A stretch of 36,159 bases of DNA, taken from an uncultured Cellvibrionales bacterium (GTDB lineage Bacteria; Pseudomonadota; Gammaproteobacteria; Pseudomonadales; Porticoccaceae). Positions 34,483 through 36,159 of the stretch are shown here, one piece after another. The notes below the pieces were generated by a model that had not been told where the DNA came from, searched no databases, and saw nothing but the letters and a program-made list of their open reading frames with translations. Location: the NCBI GenBank assembly GCA_913031145.1, contig CAJWCO010000025.1:1-36159 (forward strand), given 5' to 3'. Made by a program: the position numbers and the translations under genes. Every line of letters starts with the position of its first letter. Position 1 is the first letter of the stretch.

Positions 34483-35076
34483 GTGGTTCTGCGCTACGTA
34501 CAATCATCGCGACTGCCAACGCGCTGGGGCGACTTTGATATTCATGGTTTCGAAGATCCTTTTAAGGGCAAAGAGCATATAGTGATCAGCATGGGGTTAG
34601 GTCATAGTGACGATCCGCTGCTGATCCGCATTCACTCGGAGTGTCTGACCGGTGATGCGCTTGGGAGCTTACGATGTGATTGCGGTGAGCAATTGCAGAC
34701 GGCGATGCAACGAATCTCTGAAGTGGGTCGTGGCGCTATTTTGTACTTGCGTCAGGAAGGCCGGGGTATTGGTTTGGTGAACAAAATTAAGGCCTACCAG
34801 CTACAGGACTTAGGGGCCGATACAGTTGAGGCCAACGAAAGGCTGGGTTTTGGTGCCGATATGCGTGATTACTCAATCTGTGCCCCTATGTTGCAGCATC
34901 TGGGGGTCTGTCGAGTCGACTTGATGACCAATAATCCGCGTAAAGTGGATGCGTTGCGCGCACTGGGTATTGATGTGGCCAATCGCGTCCCGTTAAAAAC
35001 GGAAAGCAACCCCCACAATGCATCTTACCTAACGACCAAAGTTGGGAAGTTAGGTCATTTGTTTGATGACGAATAA
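34483..35076 (+). CDS. ribA: GTP cyclohydrolase II
   Basis: First step of riboflavin synthesis, opening GTP to the pyrimidine precursor. 197 aa with the full zinc site Cys54, Cys65 and Cys67 ([19 protein letters not shown]), the [15 protein letters not shown] loop and [11 protein letters not shown] start with a GGGAG site 8 bases upstream. This intact enzyme complements the degenerate cyclohydrolase half of RibBX. A gap of 118 bp separates it from pgpA, so it may have its own promoter. Confidence 0.96.
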   Translation: MVLRYVQSSRLPTRWGDFDIHGFEDPFKGKEHIVISMGLGHSDDPLLIRIHSECLTGDALGSLRCDCGEQLQTAMQRISEVGRGAILYLRQEGRGIGLVNKIKAYQLQDLGADTVEANERLGFGADMRDYSICAPMLQHLGVCRVDLMTNNPRKVDALRALGIDVANRVPLKTESNPHNASYLTTKVGKLGHLFDDE

Positions 35077-35087
35077 GGGGGTTTGAT

Positions 35088-35867
35088 ATGTCAGCTTACG
35101 AAGATGATGGCCTATGCAAGCGTATTATACCGTGCCTTGATGTCGATAAAGGTAGAGTGGTTAAAGGGGTGCAGTTTGTCGATATACGTGACGCAGGTGA
35201 TCCTGTCGAAGTGGCGCGACGTTACAATGAGGAGGGTGCTGACGAGATCACTTTTCTTGATATTACTGCGAGCCATGAGGCTCGGGATATCACGCTTCAC
35301 ACTGTTGAGCGAATGGCGGGGGAGGTGTTTATACCATTGACTGTTGGCGGTGGTGTACGAGAGCTTGCGGATATCAGAAATCTTTTAAATGCGGGTGCAG
35401 ATAAGGTGGCGATTAATTCGGCCGCAGTAAGTCATGCGGACTTCGTGCGTGCAGCAGCGGAGCGATTCGGGTCGCAGTGTATTGTCGTGGCGCTTGATGC
35501 CAAGCAAAAACAGGACAGCACTTGGGAGGTCTATACGCACGGAGGTCGTAACCCCACAGGTCTAGATGCGATCGCTTGGGCAAGTCAAATGGCAGACTAC
35601 GGCGCAGGGGAGTTGCTCGTGACAAGCATGGACCGCGATGGCACAAAGAACGGATTTGATCTCCCTTTGACTCAAGCGATCAGTCGCGCCGTACAAATTC
35701 CTGTCATCGCTTCGGGAGGAGTCGGTACCCTACAACACTTAGTTGACGGCGTTAAGCAGGGCGAGGCAGATGCTGTGCTCGCCGCAAGTATTTTCCACTT
35801 CAATCACCACTCCATTCCTGAGGCCAAGCACTACATGCGTGAACGCGGTGTTAACGTACGTCTCTAA
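35088..35867 (+). CDS. hisF: Imidazole glycerol phosphate synthase subunit HisF
   Basis: Cyclase subunit of the HisFH complex in histidine synthesis. 259 aa, a TIM barrel with the repeated phosphate-binding half-barrels: [18 protein letters not shown] (catalytic Asp at residue 18), [25 protein letters not shown] with the second catalytic Asp, and [20 protein letters not shown] with a GGGGG site. No other his genes are visible on either side, so it is separated from the usual his operon in this window. Confidence 0.96.
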   Translation: MSAYEDDGLCKRIIPCLDVDKGRVVKGVQFVDIRDAGDPVEVARRYNEEGADEITFLDITASHEARDITLHTVERMAGEVFIPLTVGGGVRELADIRNLLNAGADKVAINSAAVSHADFVRAAAERFGSQCIVVALDAKQKQDSTWEVYTHGGRNPTGLDAIAWASQMADYGAGELLVTSMDRDGTKNGFDLPLTQAISRAVQIPVIASGGVGTLQHLVDGVKQGEADAVLAASIFHFNHHSIPEAKHYMRERGVNVRL

Positions 35868-35874
35868 AAGGGCA

Positions 35875-36159
35875 TTACCGCGGGCTGATACTTAACCATC
35901 GGTTCATAATAAATCCTAGCGGGCTCGATAATGCGATCGGTGCGGACTGTGCGGATAGGCAGATACACTCACCGTTTTGCGCACCCATAGGCTGGTGGGT
36001 ATCGCCTGGTTTGCGAACAATGAAGTCGCCTTCACTATAGACAGAATTTTCGTCAGAAAAACTTCCCTTCAGCACCACCGTGTACTCCAACCCACGGTGA
36101 TCATGCTTGGGTGTTTTTCCTCCGGCACAAATGCGATGTAGAGCGACTTCGAATTTTTC
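35875..36159 (-). CDS. ChrR-type cupin anti-sigma factor, C-terminal part (runs off the window)
   Basis: Partial gene; the reading frame stays open to the last base and at least 95 codons are present. The translated segment contains HDHRGLEYTVVLKGSFSD and GDFIVRKPGDTHQP, the cupin fold with the metal ligands H-x-H-x3-E and a later His, and ECICLS with two cysteines spaced as in the ChrR C-terminal domain. In Rhodobacter, ChrR holds a sigma factor (RpoE) until singlet oxygen appears. The N-terminal zinc-binding anti-sigma domain, if present, lies outside the window, and a neighbouring sigma gene is expected there. It is convergent with hisF, 7 bases apart. Confidence 0.8.
   Translation of the reverse strand, partial: EKFEVALHRICAGGKTPKHDHRGLEYTVVLKGSFSDENSVYSEGDFIVRKPGDTHQPMGAQNGECICLSAQSAPIALSSPLGFIMNRWLSISPR

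Overview
The window looks like a chromosomal segment of a marine, light-exploiting gammaproteobacterium. The inference rests on three things: the order glyA-nrdR-ribD-ribE-ribBA(X)-ribH-nusB-thiL-pgpA-ribA, a proteorhodopsin linked to a complete carotenoid/retinal operon, and typical marine accessory genes (TonB receptor, PKD-repeat lipoprotein protease). The species cannot be named from the sequence alone; a SAR92- or OM60/NOR5-like lineage is a guess.

Left part (1-10.9 kb): on the minus strand, UDP-glucose dehydrogenase and a DEDDh exonuclease/GIY-YIG nuclease fusion. On the plus strand, a YhiN/HI0933-type flavoprotein, then a two-gene unit of a large PKD-repeat zinc-metalloprotease lipoprotein and a small lipoprotein. 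A TonB-dependent receptor converges on these, with a strong hairpin terminator between.

Central part (10.9-26.4 kb) is a photobiology island. On the minus strand it holds yaeQ, a cryptochrome/photolyase with an altered tryptophan chain, a CPXCG zinc-ribbon protein, and the operon crtE-crtI-crtB-crtY-blh-idi2. That operon makes GGPP, phytoene, lycopene, beta-carotene and then retinal. A 3-hydroxyisobutyryl-CoA hydrolase gene ends the operon but carries an in-frame TAG just before its active-site loop. Upstream of crtE lies a proteorhodopsin with Asp/Glu proton carriers and Gln at the spectral-tuning position (predicted blue-absorbing), followed by its own terminator. A secreted serine hydrolase, a DASH-type cryptochrome and a small plus-strand operon (DUF3429, DUF393, SDR) complete the island. 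The operon genes overlap or nearly touch, so they are probably translationally coupled.

Right part (26.4-36.2 kb) is a housekeeping block on the plus strand: glyA, nrdR, riboflavin biosynthesis (ribD, ribE, a RibBX-type ribBA whose cyclohydrolase half lacks the zinc cysteines, ribH, and a separate intact ribA), nusB, thiL, pgpA and hisF. The window ends inside a minus-strand gene encoding a ChrR-type anti-sigma cupin. In other bacteria that family senses singlet oxygen, a theme that fits the light-related genes.

The most notable points are the disrupted hydrolase gene in the retinal operon, the altered cryptochrome electron-transfer site, a possible structured RNA upstream of the serine hydrolase, the tandem 14-bp repeats between glyA and nrdR, and the ChrR-like protein at the edge. 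I see no insertion sequence, tRNA, rRNA, CRISPR array or FMN riboswitch.
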